A stretch of 64,000 nt of DNA from Ligula intestinalis (GCA_036362985.1 JAYGXS010000004.1:46046139-46110138); one strand, 5' to 3'. Counted from the stretch's first letter, positions 32,576-43,690 are shown. The notes: a model not told the origin generated them from the sequence alone. Program-made: numbers and translations.

Positions 32576-33330
32576 GCAGAAAGATGGCTCTATAACGCGT
32601 AGAGTTTTCCAAAAGAATACATGGAGAGGGCAGTATTTGCATTATCTAAGTTTTGTCCCCATACACTGGAAACCTAACTTCATTTGTACTATCTTCCAGA
32701 GGACAAGCAAAATCTGCTCAATGGATACAATGGATGCAGAAATTGTCAGCCTCAAGGAAACTCTTATCAGCTCACTTATTTGAAAAGAATAGGAAACCCT
32801 TACGGCAAAAGGTTATAGAACAATCAGCTCCGGAAAAGCCTGCTTTCATTTCCTTGCCATTTAAGGGAGACAACACCTTAAACACCATCATGAGGCGTTT
32901 ACGCAATACCATTGAAAGGACCTATTTTGCAGCTGAGCTTGTATTTTGCAACTCGGTGAAGACCCTTCCGATTCCAACTGCGAAGGATGCCTTGCCGTTG
33001 TACGCCACTTCTAATGTTGTTTACCAATTTACATGCGCTTGCAGATGCAAGTACATAGGACGAACACAACGGCAATTGGCAGCCAGAGCAAAAGAGCACT
33101 TGCCGAGTTGGTTATTAAGACAAGAAAATCGGACACCCCGTTCTTCGTTCACTGAACACCTATTGGATACGGGTCATTCTGTTGACCCTAAAACACCCTT
33201 CCGAGTACTTGTTCGGGCACGAACAACTCGTATCTAACGCTACCTGGAGGCAGCATACATAAGGCGGTTTAAACCTGACCTATGTAAACAACTGGAGCAT
33301 GTGATGAACCTAACCCTGCCGTGGTAGCAC
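32535..33330 (+). pseudogene. PLE2 linker and GIY-YIG endonuclease domain
   Basis: After the RT, frames 32535-32783 and 32653-33237 read FSFIDVHMTRQKDGSITRRV, then PEKPAFISLPFKGDNTLN. The GIY-YIG core follows: VVYQFTCACRCKYIGRTQR, RAKEHLPSW and HLLDTGHSVD. A stop at 33235-33237 truncates it before ROTs of the C-terminus, which can be read on to about 33327 (LCKQLEHVMNLTLPW). The nuclease would nick target DNA. Confidence 0.8.
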
Positions 33331-33458
33331 CGGCTCCCTGTTTACCCACCCCCTATCCACCTTTTTGCCTTAGATATGTTTGCCTAAGGCGTTTTTACTG
33401 CGTTTTTGCTGCCCACAATGTTTGAGTTCCTACTTTATTGATTGCCCCTTGGCTAACT

Positions 33459-33918
33459 TAAGTGACCTTGATGTTTTGGATCGATTTTTCTGTACGAATT
33501 CCATTCTGCAATTTATCATTCGTTATTCTGTTTATGCAGCGAGTGGAGGCGGCTGACAAGCGCTCGCGATATTTATGGTGTCATTAAATTCTGCTACATA
33601 CGCTGTCTTCAAATTTGTACCTGGAAAACGATGTTTCAAATTTAGAAAATCAAGACATCGATCCAGGCGCCGTATTTGGGGAGGGGGGAGGTAGCAAAGG
33701 CAGGAGGCGTGCGCGCGTGTAGGGTTTTTCTCAGGTGGACGGTGGAGCTTGTGTGTGGGTGTTCGACCATCGATTTCGCTGAGGGCTTGTAGACTACCCG
33801 GCCAGCGTACGGACTACCGTCCATATACGCAATCACGGCGCAGTGGAACCAAAGGCTACACTTTGGTCCCACTGGAACCATTCGATCTTTTGGTTGCCGG
33901 AACATTGTCATTAGGGAA
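33459..33918 (+). repeat. PLE2 right terminal repeat
   Basis: The first 190 bp match the left direct repeat and nearly all of it matches the left inverted arm. The distal part is GC-rich with short purine and CA tracts. Confidence 0.85.
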
Positions 33919-34058
33919 GACCTAAATACGTTTATGCACTTTTGCATAACAAAAGTGGTCTGTAAAATTTTGCATGTATCGCTACACGTTATGCAGTCAT
34001 TTACCGTTTTAATGGAGCTATTAAGGGCTTCTTTCATTTACTCCAAAGAAACTGACTG
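33919..34058 (+). mobile_element. LINE-D 3' UTR tail
   Basis: The sequence matches the last 140 bp of the 16084-16740 copy (acttttgcataacaaaagtg, ccgttttaatggag), ending actgactga. The following 34059-35027 shows nothing recognisable. It is AT-rich with only short chance ORFs. Confidence 0.65.
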
Positions 34059-35027
34059 AAATGCACAACAACCTCGAATGTCGATGTCCGTAGTTTCAAG
34101 GGTTCGAACTAGGGTGTATGACGATGAGAATATACGCTACAGCAGAGCACTAAGATAAAGAAAGGGCTGCAAAGGGTTGTGTTTGCATGAAGATATGCAT
34201 GCCGTCATACTTTTCTCGGTGGAAAAAATAGGTGTTTATATATAATGGGTGACAAGCCCGGGCCTAATGTATGAATAATCACTGTTAGAGTTTATATCAT
34301 AACAGATCTGGTGAACTGGTCGATTTTGCGCAGGTATCTGCGGCATCTAGAAAAGGATAGTAGGCGACTTTGATATCAGAACAGTAGTAAAGGAAGCAGG
34401 AACTCGGGGCTGCTGGTATGGCACTGTCTGTGGATTAGATAAGCATGAAATAGACCTATGAATTGACATATGAATAGATGTATGAATCAGAAAATCGGCA
34501 TCCCAAGATGTATAGTTATGTAGAGAAAGCTCTTTGGGAAAAGATGGTTTACTAGGTGAATTTTCGAAGCTGGAGCCCCGTTTCGTCTTCAGACCTAGAG
34601 AAAAGTGAAGGGGTCAAAAACGGCTAACAGCTAACATCGAAATTTCGTGGGAAAATTTCTACATAATGAAATAGACAGTTTAAATAATGCAAGTACGAGA
34701 CAAGTATGATTTAAAATGGTGCATGCACTTGTCTGTGACACTTGTTAAGGACGCCTTAGTTCCAACTACCAAACACGTTTCCGTGAATGTATAATGCTAC
34801 TAAAATTAAATAAGTGACTCGTATGCTTAACAGTATATACACGTATATCCTGTTTTCAATGGTGGATTGAGGGGTATTGTGTTGTGGAAGTTTGTTACTG
34901 AACTAGTAACTGGGAAGTATTGCAGCCGGTCTGTACTAAGATATTGAATTAATCTGGACAATTACATACCAAAGAAGATGACTTATAAACTTTAGTGAGT
35001 AAGAGAATCCATAGGGTTAGAATGGCT

Positions 35028-35110
35028 ATGAAAAATTTGTTGTACACGGCGACCCATTTGGTTAAGTAAAGTAAATCACCGTAAGTCTTTCAAGCAATGA
35101 AGCCACAAGT
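35028..35110 (+). repeat. Direct repeat outside the Gypsy element, left copy
   Basis: It matches 40022-40112 (tttggttaagtaaagtaaat, aagcaatgaagccac) with a handful of differences. Confidence 0.75.
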
Positions 35111-35494
35111 GGCGTGCACGGTAGAGGTTTCTTCTTTTTCAGGTACAGCTTCGTTCTTCACTGGTACACTTTCTTCTGTCGTAAAACCTTGGGACTGTTG
35201 TTGTTCTTTCTTGAGCACCTAAAACACTAAAGTGACGTGACTGTTCCCAAACAATCGCACACAAAATGCGTAAGAATCCGTATAGAACGAGGGTTTATTT
35301 GACCAAAACTAAAAACACACAACTATAACGATTCCTATGATGGGGAAAACAGCTGACGCTCTCCAGGCAGGTCCTCCACTTCACTAGTCTAACCTCTTTC
35401 CCGTGCTGAGTCACTCGTCATTTCCACCACCGAGATTGAATTTGAAAAATTAAAAAAAATCATTAAAACAAAAGGGTTGGGTTGGGCTCTTACA
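35111..35494 (-). repeat. Gypsy 3' LTR
   Basis: On the minus strand it begins TGTAAGAGCCC after the pol end and ends just before gcttcattgcttgaaag. It carries the same partial gag N-terminus as the 5' LTR. Confidence 0.7.
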
Positions 35495-35564
35495 CGCTCT
35501 CCCCCCACCAAGAGGGGGCTCCGTCCGCAGAGCCGAAGGAGGGTCAGTGGTAACTATCTCTATC

Positions 35565-36700
35565 TCAGAGGCAGTTTGGGGAACTAGGTGGAGGTGGGGG
35601 TAGAATACGACGGGAGGCAGGGTCCACGGGGGGCGGGGGTCTCGTGGAGGTTGACGGCGTGAGCGAGAGAGGTAGTGAGTCAGTAGGAGGGAAGGGGCCG
35701 TGGAGGGTGCTATTTTGTCGAAGTGGACTGTGGAGGTATGGCCAGAGGTGTCGCGTGTGTCGCGAATGCGGTAGGTGGAAGGGAGAATGGTTTTGACCAC
35801 CACGAATGGACCTTCTCACCCCCGCCGGGGGTGTGGCGCGCCGGCGGAGGACGTATTCGCCAGGGGAATATGTTGCACTGTGTCCTTGTTGGTCGAAATA
35901 GGCTTTCTGTAGTTCGTATGCGGTGCGAAAATGAGAACGGGCGAGGTTATGCGCCAAGCGTATGGTTTCTTGTAGTTCGGACGCGTAAGCGTCCGGAGAC
36001 GAACCGTCGGGTGTATGAAGTTGAAGTAAGGAATCAGAAGGTAGTCGAAGATGACGGCCAGTTAGTAGGAAGAAAGGGAAATAACCTGTGGAAGAGTGTT
36101 GTGTGGCCCTATAGGCCATCATGGCGTAGGGTAGTTTAAGGTCCCAATTCGGACGGTCATGTGATTTCGCCAGGGCCTTCAGCAGGTTAATAATGGTACG
36201 GTTTGTTCTTTCGGTCTGCCCATTTCCTTCAGGGTGTACCGGGTGGTGTGAGTCTTATGGATGCGGAGTATATCACAGACGTCGCGCAAGAGTTTACTCT
36301 GGAAGTTGGCACCGCAGTCTGAGTGGAGAGACAGGGGGCGCCAAAACGGCAGACCCAAGCAGAGAAGAATGCGTCGGCAACGCAGCCACATCTTGGCAAG
36401 GTAGGGGCACGGCCTCTGCCCATTTGGTGAAATAGTCAACCATGACGAGAATATACCGGTTGTGGCTGTCGGTGAAGGATAAAGGTCATATCACGTCTAT
36501 GCCAGCTCTCTCAAAAGGGGATCCGGTGGCCATGGATTGGAGGGGTGCTCGAGGTCGAGGGTTAGGACCTTTAAAGTTTGTGCACGCAGCGCAAGTGTTG
36601 CAGAAGGTGGTGACTTGTTCTCGGAGATATGGCCACCAGAATCTTTGACGAGCCGCTGCCTCAGTTTTGGCCTGACCGACGTGGCCCATGTCGTGGTGTT
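35565..36700 (-). pseudogene. Gypsy integrase and C-terminal region
   Basis: The zinc-binding part reads HVGQAKTEAAARQRFWWPYL and FCNTCAACTNFKG (36689-36486). The core follows with RPLSLHSDCGANFQSKLL, a changed D-GxxF box, and MMAYRATQHSSTGYFPFFL (36122 onward). The tail is Pro-rich and reaches the LTR in overlapping frames (35803-35450). Frameshifts separate the parts. Confidence 0.8.
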
Positions 36701-37009
36701 AGTCCGTTAGGACAGGATTGACGAGGCTCCCAGGGACGACTAAACGAGGGGGCATGTGAATGCCTTCTCTAAAGAAAAGGAGTTAATTTTCTAAAAGAGT
36801 TGGGGCCAATGGTTGCGAAGAATTCTGGCTGTCTCGGACGAACCGTGGAGGTCGTTATCGGTGCGACGAGGTTAACTATGAAACATATGGTCGTAAATGA
36901 TTGCTGTGTCAGGTTCGGTGCTCTGGGCCACCGCCCAATGACGCCGTGTGGGTTCGCTAATGATAAGGGCGGAGACAGAGTCGGCTGGAAGTGATGTCGG
37001 AGTATCGCT

Positions 37010-37560
37010 CTAGTCAGGTGAGCGTCTGAATAGAGCGTCAGCGTTCGCGTGTTTGGTACCGGGCCGGAAGTGGCAAGAGAAGTTGAAATCTTGAAGAGTT
37101 TCTAGCCATCGTGCCAATTGGCCTTCCGCATTCTTCGTGTTCTGTAGGCTCTGAAGGGCTTTATGGTCGGTCCGGATTATGAAATGACGGCCAATCAGAT
37201 AAGGTTTAAATTGCTTGACGAATGTTAATAAGGCCAACAGTTCACGTTTGTACACGAAGTATTTGCGTTCGGTATTTGTGGCGGTCCTACTTGCAAAGCA
37301 AATGGGCCGTTCGACGCCGGTTTCGTCAGGTTAAGATAGGACGCACCCGATAGTGGAACAACTCGCATCCGTATCAAGAATAAATTCGGGGGCGTCAGGG
37401 AAGACATTGGGTAGCATCAAAACCGGGGCGGTCATGAGGCGTGCCTTGAGTTCATCGAAGGAAGCCTGGCAGGCTTCAGATCACTGAAATGGACGGTCTT
37501 TCTCTGTGAGGATATGCAGGAGACGCACGATTTCCGCGAAGCAACGTATAAATCGCCTAT
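37010..37560 (-). pseudogene. Gypsy RNase H region
   Basis: Pieces read DEFILDTDASCSTIGC-type sequence near 37370 and KRELLALLTFVKQFKPYLIG, IRTDHKALQSLQNTK, then HANADALFRRSP, a changed DALSR motif. At least two frame changes are present. Confidence 0.75.
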
Positions 37561-37561
37561 A

Positions 37562-38278
37562 CTATGATGCGAGATCGATAAAGCTGCGCACGTCCGTAGC
37601 TGAAGTCGGCGTAGGCCATGTCAAAATGGCCTTGATTTTCTCGGGCGAGGCTTTTATGCCACCCCGCCTAACTTCATGGCCTAAATAAGTGACTTTATCC
37701 CATAGGAAAGAACATTTTATGGGGTTAAGGCGTAACCCGGCGTCACGGAGGGCGGTGATGACTGCCTGGAGGTTATCGTTATGTTCAGTCATGGACTTGC
37801 CGAAAACGATCACATCATCGAGGTAGATCAGGCAGCATTGAGGAAAGAGGTGAGAGAGGACGGGTTGCATAAGGCGTTGAAATGTGGTGGCTGCATTGCA
37901 GAGGCCAAAGGGCATCATCTCAAACTCGATGAGTCCTTGGGTGATGATAAAGGCAGTTTTGGCTCTTTCCTTAGGCTCTACCTCAACTTGCCAATAACCC
38001 GACTTCAGATCCAAGGTAGTAAACCACCGCGCCCCAGACAACGCGCCGAGATTGACAACGATGCGGGGTAGCGGGAAAGAGTCGCGCACGGTCAGGGCGT
38101 TAAGACGACGGTAGTCTATACATAGACGTAGTTTACCGTCCTTCTTGGGTACCAGTGTAGCTGGGGAGGCACACGGTGAAGGTGACGGGCGAATGACCCG
38201 GTTCTCCAGCATCATCTTAATCATATCTTGGACTTGTTGTTGAAAGTGTGGGGGTATCCGCCTGGGCGGTTGCCACAC
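37562..38278 (-). pseudogene. Gypsy reverse transcriptase
   Basis: The 238-codon open frame reads RIPPHFQQQVQDMIKMMLEN, PKKDGKLRLCIDYRRLN, FTTLDLKSGYWQVEV, MPFGLCNAATTFQRLM and the catalytic CLIYLDDVIVFGK, then VTYLGHEV. All RT boxes are intact, but frames before (38280-38690) and after are broken. Confidence 0.9.
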
Positions 38279-38696
38279 AGGTTTCGCGTATCCTGTATCG
38301 GAGTGGTGAAGGACGGAAGAACGTCCATAAGAGCGGTCGTCCCAAGCGAAAACATCGGTGAATTATGCGAGGAGAGCCTGTAGCTGCACACGGTCGTGAG
38401 TATCGAGGTCAGGATATGAAGATAGAAGGCCTTCCAGGTCAGTCCGGGGTAGAGCTACTGTAGCTTCGATGGCTGCACAGAAAATCATCCGTCAAAGTTG
38501 CAGAGGTTGGTTACAAAGGAGGCGTCATCGCAAGGCCAAATCGTAGCGTGCGTGAAGGAATATCAAAGGAGCAATTAAACTTAGCGAGGAAATCAACGCC
38601 CAATAAGATGTCCTAATTCAGGGAAGGACTAACGAAAAAATGGTGTTTGGTCCCTGTGGGGAAGCCTAAAGACAAGAGGGTAGATCCAACGATATG

Positions 38697-39791
38697 TTAA
38701 CGTTGGCCATTGGCCATCAAAGGACTAGGTAGAGGCGAATGAGTATCAATAAGACTAGATTGGGAAGGGGACAAAATATCGGAACGAATTAAAGAAACTG
38801 TAGCGCCAGCGTCAATTAAATCTCCATAAGCGTGCTGATTAACGTGAACGGTCGTGCAGAAAGGTAAAAATATAGAAGGATCAAGAGAACAAACGGGAAC
38901 AAAATGAATACTGGCATTTAAGTCGCGTCCATTGCGATGATTGGAGGTGAAAGATGGCCTGGTGAACCTACCACGCGGAAAACGGGCGTTTGAGAAACGG
39001 GGCGTATGTGGGTGGGGGAAGTGAGGGCTATCCGTCGGGTGGTTGGAAGAGGATGGGTTGGGCTGGAATCCAGAACGATTGGTAGGAGGCCTAAGCTTAT
39101 CCGGAAGGAATAGGTGCTTGGCCCTCTGGATGGCACCCTCGAGATCCCCTGGCGGGTTGTGCCTGAGGGAATAGTAGACCTCCTTGGAGTTTAGGCCGCT
39201 CTTGAAGTCATAGAGGACCACGCAGTCCTTGTCGGCGGCCGAGAGAGAGGGATAGGCGGCCGATGCCAACCGTGATAAATCGTCAGCAAAGGCCTCGGGG
39301 GTTTCCCTTGGGCGGCGGCGGCGGCGATGAATCAGCTGGTGTACAGCGTCCTCAATCTCTAATGGTGGCTCAAAGAGTTTAAGAAGCTGATTGCATAACG
39401 TATTAAACGGGGTTGCAGGGGAAAGGCCCTTTCTTAAGGCCCTTAATAATTTGTCCTCTGCGAGGTGCAAGGAGAGACAATCGCTGCGTTGTGCTTTATG
39501 CACGCAGTTAAGATGGAATTTGCAGAGTTCAAGCCAGATGGTGAAGTCTCTGCGGCCATCGAAAGGGCAGAAAGACGAGGGAAATGGATTGGGAAGATGA
39601 GACGTTGGGTTTGTATGATACGCTGCCTCCAGTGTAGCGTGCGCGGTAGAGGTGTCTTCCTTTTCAGGTACAGATTCGTTCTTCACTGGTTCCCTTCCTT
39701 CTGTCGTAGAACCTTGGGACTCTTGTTGTTCCTCCTCGAGCGCCTGAAACACCACAGTGATGTAACTGTTCCCAAACAATCGCACACACAA
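38697..39791 (-). CDS. Gypsy gag with start of protease
   Basis: The 364-codon frame is open. It holds FPSSFCPFDGRRDFTIWLEL, LGLSP-like capsid sequence and HRRRRRPRETPEAFADDLSR, and a basic region with RFPRGRFTRPSF. No CCHC zinc knuckle is seen. It then runs directly into YGDLIDAGATVSLIRSDIL, the protease active site with DAG in place of DTG, and stops at 38697. Gag forms the particle, and the protease would process it. The ATG at 39791 may not be the true start, because the reading frame enters from the LTR. Confidence 0.7.
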   Translation of the reverse strand: MCVRLFGNSYITVVFQALEEEQQESQGSTTEGREPVKNESVPEKEDTSTAHATLEAAYHTNPTSHLPNPFPSSFCPFDGRRDFTIWLELCKFHLNCVHKAQRSDCLSLHLAEDKLLRALRKGLSPATPFNTLCNQLLKLFEPPLEIEDAVHQLIHRRRRRPRETPEAFADDLSRLASAAYPSLSAADKDCVVLYDFKSGLNSKEVYYSLRHNPPGDLEGAIQRAKHLFLPDKLRPPTNRSGFQPNPSSSNHPTDSPHFPHPHTPRFSNARFPRGRFTRPSFTSNHRNGRDLNASIHFVPVCSLDPSIFLPFCTTVHVNQHAYGDLIDAGATVSLIRSDILSPSQSSLIDTHSPLPSPLMANGQR

Positions 39792-40020
39792 CGCGTAAGA
39801 ATCCGTATAGAAGGAGGGTTTATTTGACGAAAACTAAAAACACACAACTATAACGATTCCTTCGATGGTGAAAACAGCTGATGCTCTCCAGACACTTCCT
39901 ACACTTCACTAATCTACCCTCTTTTTCGTGCTGAGTTACTCGTCGTTTCCACCACCGGGACTCAAATTGAAAAATTACAAAAAAATGCATTAAAAGGAAA
40001 GGGTCAAGTTGGGCTCTTAA
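39637..40020 (-). repeat. Gypsy 5' LTR
   Basis: It matches 35111-35494. The gag reading frame already starts within it (GNSYITVVFQALEEEQQES), so LTR and coding sequence overlap, or the leader is removed from the transcript. Confidence 0.7.
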
Positions 40021-40021
40021 A

Positions 40022-40112
40022 GGGGTGGATATGAAAAATTAGTTGTGCACGGCGACACATTTGGTTAAGTAAAGTAAATCACCGTAAGCTTTTCAAGCAA
40101 TGAAGCCATAAG
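40022..40112 (+). repeat. Direct repeat outside the Gypsy element, right copy
   Basis: It is the partner of 35028-35110. It lies between the 5' LTR and the tRNA-Lys gene. Confidence 0.75.
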
Positions 40113-40121
40113 TATGATGTG

Positions 40122-40126
40122 AAAAA
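40122..40126 (-). terminator. Pol III terminator of tRNA-Lys
   Basis: A run of five T residues on the minus strand lies four bases after the tRNA discriminator base. Confidence 0.8.
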
Positions 40127-40130
40127 GCGG

Positions 40131-40203
40131 CGCCCGAACAGGGACTCGAACCCTGGACCCTCAGATTAAAAGTCTGATGCTCTACCGACTGAGCTATCCG
40201 GGC
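40131..40203 (-). tRNA. tRNA-Lys (UUU)
   Basis: The 73-nt minus-strand gene folds as a standard cloverleaf. The acceptor stem pairs GCCCGGA with TTCGGGC. The D-arm is TAGCTCAGTCGG (A box), the anticodon loop CTTTTAA gives UUU, and the T-arm with GGTTCGAGTCC is the B box. No intron is present. Both internal promoter boxes match consensus, so it is probably functional. Confidence 0.95.
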
Positions 40204-40925
40204 TCGGTCGATAGCATTTTATTTTGCTTAGAAATGCAAAAATAAGCTGCGAAATACGTGGATGACACAGTCACAAAGTCATCGACGGTGTTCCGAAGAG
40301 TTTCTGCTACCCTTCAAAATAAATCCAATGGACATCTGTTGTTTTATGTCGGCGCTTGTGTCATATTACATATCGGAATTAGCTCTCCTTATAGACACTT
40401 ACTCTCTGAAGGACATTCTACCCTAGGAAGTGCAGAAGGTCCTTGGCATTTGAATGGAAAACAAGCTAAAGGCTGCTTCTTAATACCTGATAGCAATTAA
40501 ATTCGCGTTGGAGTTTGATTACTGCGATCTTTTTTGTTTTGCTTTGGACTGTTCCCCTCTCGCTATGACAAAAGAGGGTACTGTGTTTAGTTGATCCACT
40601 GGTTGGAGCTCGATATAACGGTCCATTTCGAGCCCGGTAGAAATTTTACATTGAGCTCCAATTGACGAATAAATCGATACAGTACGGGCCTTATGAGGTG
40701 GCGAAAAGGACAAGAGTCCAGGGTAAACTGTTGACCGATTAGCTGTGCAGTTTGAATTAATTGTACTATTCGGACTTTGGCTCGAATTTAATCGCCATCA
40801 GGTCTTTTGTATGGCAGCTTAAGCTGCACTTCAAATTCTGTTCACAATGAGAGGGCTTTTTACAGTTGTTGCCGGAGATTGTTCTTTGAAAATCGATGAA
40901 CCATTTGCAAACCTGCGCTTTGATT

Positions 40926-41425
40926 CTATGAGAGATACTTGGAAGCCGTGGGTTCAGCCATATAACCACTTACTCGGGTAGTTCTGGAGATAAGGCCCCA
41001 ATTTATTCCATGAGCATTATCGCGTGAGACCAGTGTAAATAGCATATCTGTCGTTTTAGGTGTACTTTGTTTCGTGGAAAATAAATACAGACCTGCATCG
41101 TAGGGCATAAGCCGATTTAGGGCTTTTAATTTTTTTTTCGACCTATACTTGAGGGCAAAGTGCTGATATGTTCTAACAGTGATCCCCTGCGTCAATGCAC
41201 GGTATTTTTGATGTAAATGTGCATCAAGGTTGTACTTAAGTGCGTCTGTCGTCTTCACCATTATGACTTCCTCGGACAGTCCGTTCCAGGCACCAGCGAC
41301 TCGCTGCGAAAAGGAATGACTGCGGACATCCAGATGGGATAAGGTTCTTCGGAGTTTGAAGAATTTTCACGCAGGTCACTTGATGTGGCGAGCGCGAAGA
41401 AGTTATCAAACTGCAGGGCATAGTG
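40926..41425 (-). mobile_element. LINE RT C-terminal fragment
   Basis: In minus order the pieces read TSSDLREN, PIWMSAVIPFRSESLVPG and MVKTTDALKYNLDAHLHQKY, the usual end of CR1-like RTs (a WN-x-LP region then an FK-type LD helix). Stops are present. The flanks 40204-40925 and 41426-41988 show nothing else convincing. Confidence 0.5.
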
Positions 41426-41988
41426 TCGATTCCTTACAGGCCGGTTTATCTGTATAAGATCCCTGCTAGCACAATCCCCGGATTGGACGGAGTTGGCGAT
41501 GGGGGAATACGGGGCTATCCGGGGATGAAGGAATTAGTCAGGAACCTTAACTTTTGTCATTGCTGTGTATTTACATCCATCGGGGTACAAACGCAATTTC
41601 AGTAATTTTTAAGTATTTTTTTCTGTAAAGAAGATGTTAAAATTAAAAATAAGTAGGTTTTTAAAGTAAAATCGGAAAGGAGGCATCGATCCCATGGACG
41701 TTGAATAAAGCAAGGGTTTTGTTTTAACTTCCCAAGAAGGCGGTCATTCTTCGCCTCGACCTGTCGTGCGTTCTGTCGCGTGATAATCACCGTTTTGATT
41801 ATGACATCATATTTACCATTTTTTGTTGAGATACGAATGTTTTTTGTCTTTTTTACGTTTCTCATAAGATTGTTGTTCAATTATTGACCATAAGCGCCGC
41901 CCCATTGTAACTCGCTGATTAGGTTACTGAAGCAGTCTGTTTATGCAATGTGCAGAAATACCTGAATAATTTTGTTGTTTAGCATAGA

Positions 41989-43065
41989 TTGAAAGTAAAT
42001 ATGCAGCGACCATACCACGGATTACACTGGAGCACTATATATAAGCGCATACAGCGCAGAAAGCGGGCCTATCTGGAGGCATTTCGAGATGAAGTTGCAA
42101 CGCGTCCGTCAACGTTGAATGTTGCTGAAACTGACAACGCCGAACTAGAGATGACTGTACTCATACCAGAAATTCCTTCCGGTACGTACTAAGGGTTTCT
42201 GACAGCGAACTAGATGGCGACGTATGGGAATTTGGTGACAACACTGTCGCATCTAATTATTCATTCGTTGAAGCCCTCCGAGATTTTTGCGTGCATCGGT
42301 CGTTGCGCCATACGGTCCGTGCTTTTAAGGGGAGCACTATCCCAGATGTACCAAAGAACACAAAGACAATAATAAAAACGCCTCGATCATGCCTTGCAAA
42401 GTCAATCAGTAATGGTGACTATGTCCACGTCGGCTTTCGTGATTGCCTGGGTGTCATGAAAATACTTCTGCATACCTGGAAATGGCGAGGGGCCTTAAGT
42501 GAAGTGAATGACTTCATTAATATTTGCAGTCGTTGTCTTCCAGTCGAGTTTACAAGTAAGTGCGGATCCGTGGAGCACCTTAATTTTTGGAAGGCCTCCG
42601 AGTACCGGTAATTTTTATTGTACATAGGTCCCGTTGTCTTACCCTCTTTCCTAAGTTTTGACAAATCTTACGATTTTTTGATGCTTTCTGTCGCCATTTA
42701 CATTTTTGTCACCCAAAAGGCACACACTGTATGGTCAATTAGGTCGGGATTTGTTAAACAATTTTGTACATGATTACCCCCTTCTATATGGTCACATCGA
42801 CGTTATTTACAATGTACATTCCCTCCTTCATCTTCAGGATGACGTTAGTCACTTCGGGGTGTTGGATAATTTTTCCACATTCCCTTTTAAGTCATCTTTA
42901 GAGCATTTTAGAGAAAAATTAGTGGTTCCACATATGTTGCCGCCCAGGCGTACCGCCGACATTTTGAAAAGCTGCAGTCTGTCACAAGCATGCACTGTCT
43001 TGCTGAATGACGATGAGGGTGTTGCGAGGCCTCTTCATTTACGCGGTGGCTCAGACGCCATTTAA
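41989..43065 (+). pseudogene. Decayed TNP2/CACTA-like transposase-domain protein
   Basis: Four segments in three frames follow the order of a widespread animal protein family. They are IYKRIQRRKRAYLEAF (41989-42192), then ALRDFCVHRSLRHTVRAF and TIIKTPRS. HLNFWKASEYR meets a stop at 42610-42612 and then continues FLLYIGPVVL. The last is LYGHIDVIYNVHSLLHLQDD with HFGVLDNFSTFPF (42706-43065). The last block resembles the C-terminal module of TNP2-type transposases. Function and class are recalled from memory, so this is a tentative call. Confidence 0.5.
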
Positions 43066-43164
43066 CATAAAGATTGCGCGTTATCAATGAAATCGCCTGA
43101 CAATATGGTTTTAATCGGCGATAGGCCATGTCAACTAACAACAGTATAGAATATAGGCCCTTCA

Positions 43165-43690
43165 TTGATTGCCAATCCCATTTTACAACATCAATTTCTT
43201 CGTCAATCTTTTTTATGTTCAAAGCTTCTATATTATATAGGGCCGCTCCTATTTTGCCTTTTTGTCAACGACGTTCCAGATTGTTTTCAGTATGGTAGAC
43301 CCTTCATGTATGCTGATGATTTAAAAGTTGTTTATCGGTATAGACCAGCAGATCAAAACATCTGCTCGAGCTGATAAAAAAGGACCTTCAGGCCTTCGCC
43401 CAGTGGTGCTGCACATGGCACAAATGTTCCGTTATGGGTGTTGGTGACGATCACCAACCGGAATTAAGCATAAACGGTCACGAACTAAATGCCCAAGGAG
43501 TTATCAAGGATTTGGGCATATCCTGTTCTAAAAGTCTCAATCTGTCAGAGAACTGTGCCCTGATAGTCTCGAAAGCACGCCGAAACATCGGATTTATCCT
43601 GAGAAATTTTAAGACCATAAAGATTAGAACGAGCCTTTATACTATGTATGAAATTTATGGAATTTATATTTTTCAGCGCCGTTACGGCAC
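43165..43690 (+). mobile_element. LINE-B fragment, plus strand
   Basis: Pieces read PLLFCLFVNDVPDCFQYGRP, FMYADDLKVVYRY, then QPELSINGHELNAQGVIKDL and RRNIGFILRNFKTIKIRTSL, matching the minus-strand LINE-B copy next to it. It has frameshifts and is truncated at both ends. Confidence 0.8.

Larger units (their letters stand above)
30364..33918 (+). mobile_element. Penelope-like element PLE2 with inverted and direct terminal repeats
   Basis: The right end (33492-33918) is present inverted at 30364-30794. Part of the same end (33459-33647) is also present directly at 30795-30990, so the left side is a near-hairpin with about 150-bp stems around a 33-bp spacer. Between them lie RT and GIY-YIG frames (30996-33330). 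This combination of direct repeat and inverted extension is the known Penelope terminal-repeat layout. Confidence 0.85.
35111..40020 (-). mobile_element. Gypsy LTR retrotransposon, full length but decayed
   Basis: LTR-like direct repeats of about 384 bp flank gag-protease and pol. In minus orientation the order is LTR, gag, protease, RT, RNase H, integrase, LTR, which is the Gypsy order. The two LTR copies differ at many positions, so insertion is old. Beyond each LTR lies a further direct repeat of about 85 bp. Pol is broken by several frame changes. Confidence 0.85.

Noticed and set aside
40122..40160. Plus-strand tRNA-Lys primer binding site for a retroelement
   Set aside because: The full 73-nt cloverleaf with A box, B box and T-run shows a tRNA gene. 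The neighbouring Gypsy element is in the opposite orientation.
40240..40500. Frame with KYVDDT resembling a Penelope RT catalytic box next to the tRNA gene
   Set aside because: No other RT motif precedes or follows it. The following residues do not align with any of the Penelope copies here, so it is probably chance.
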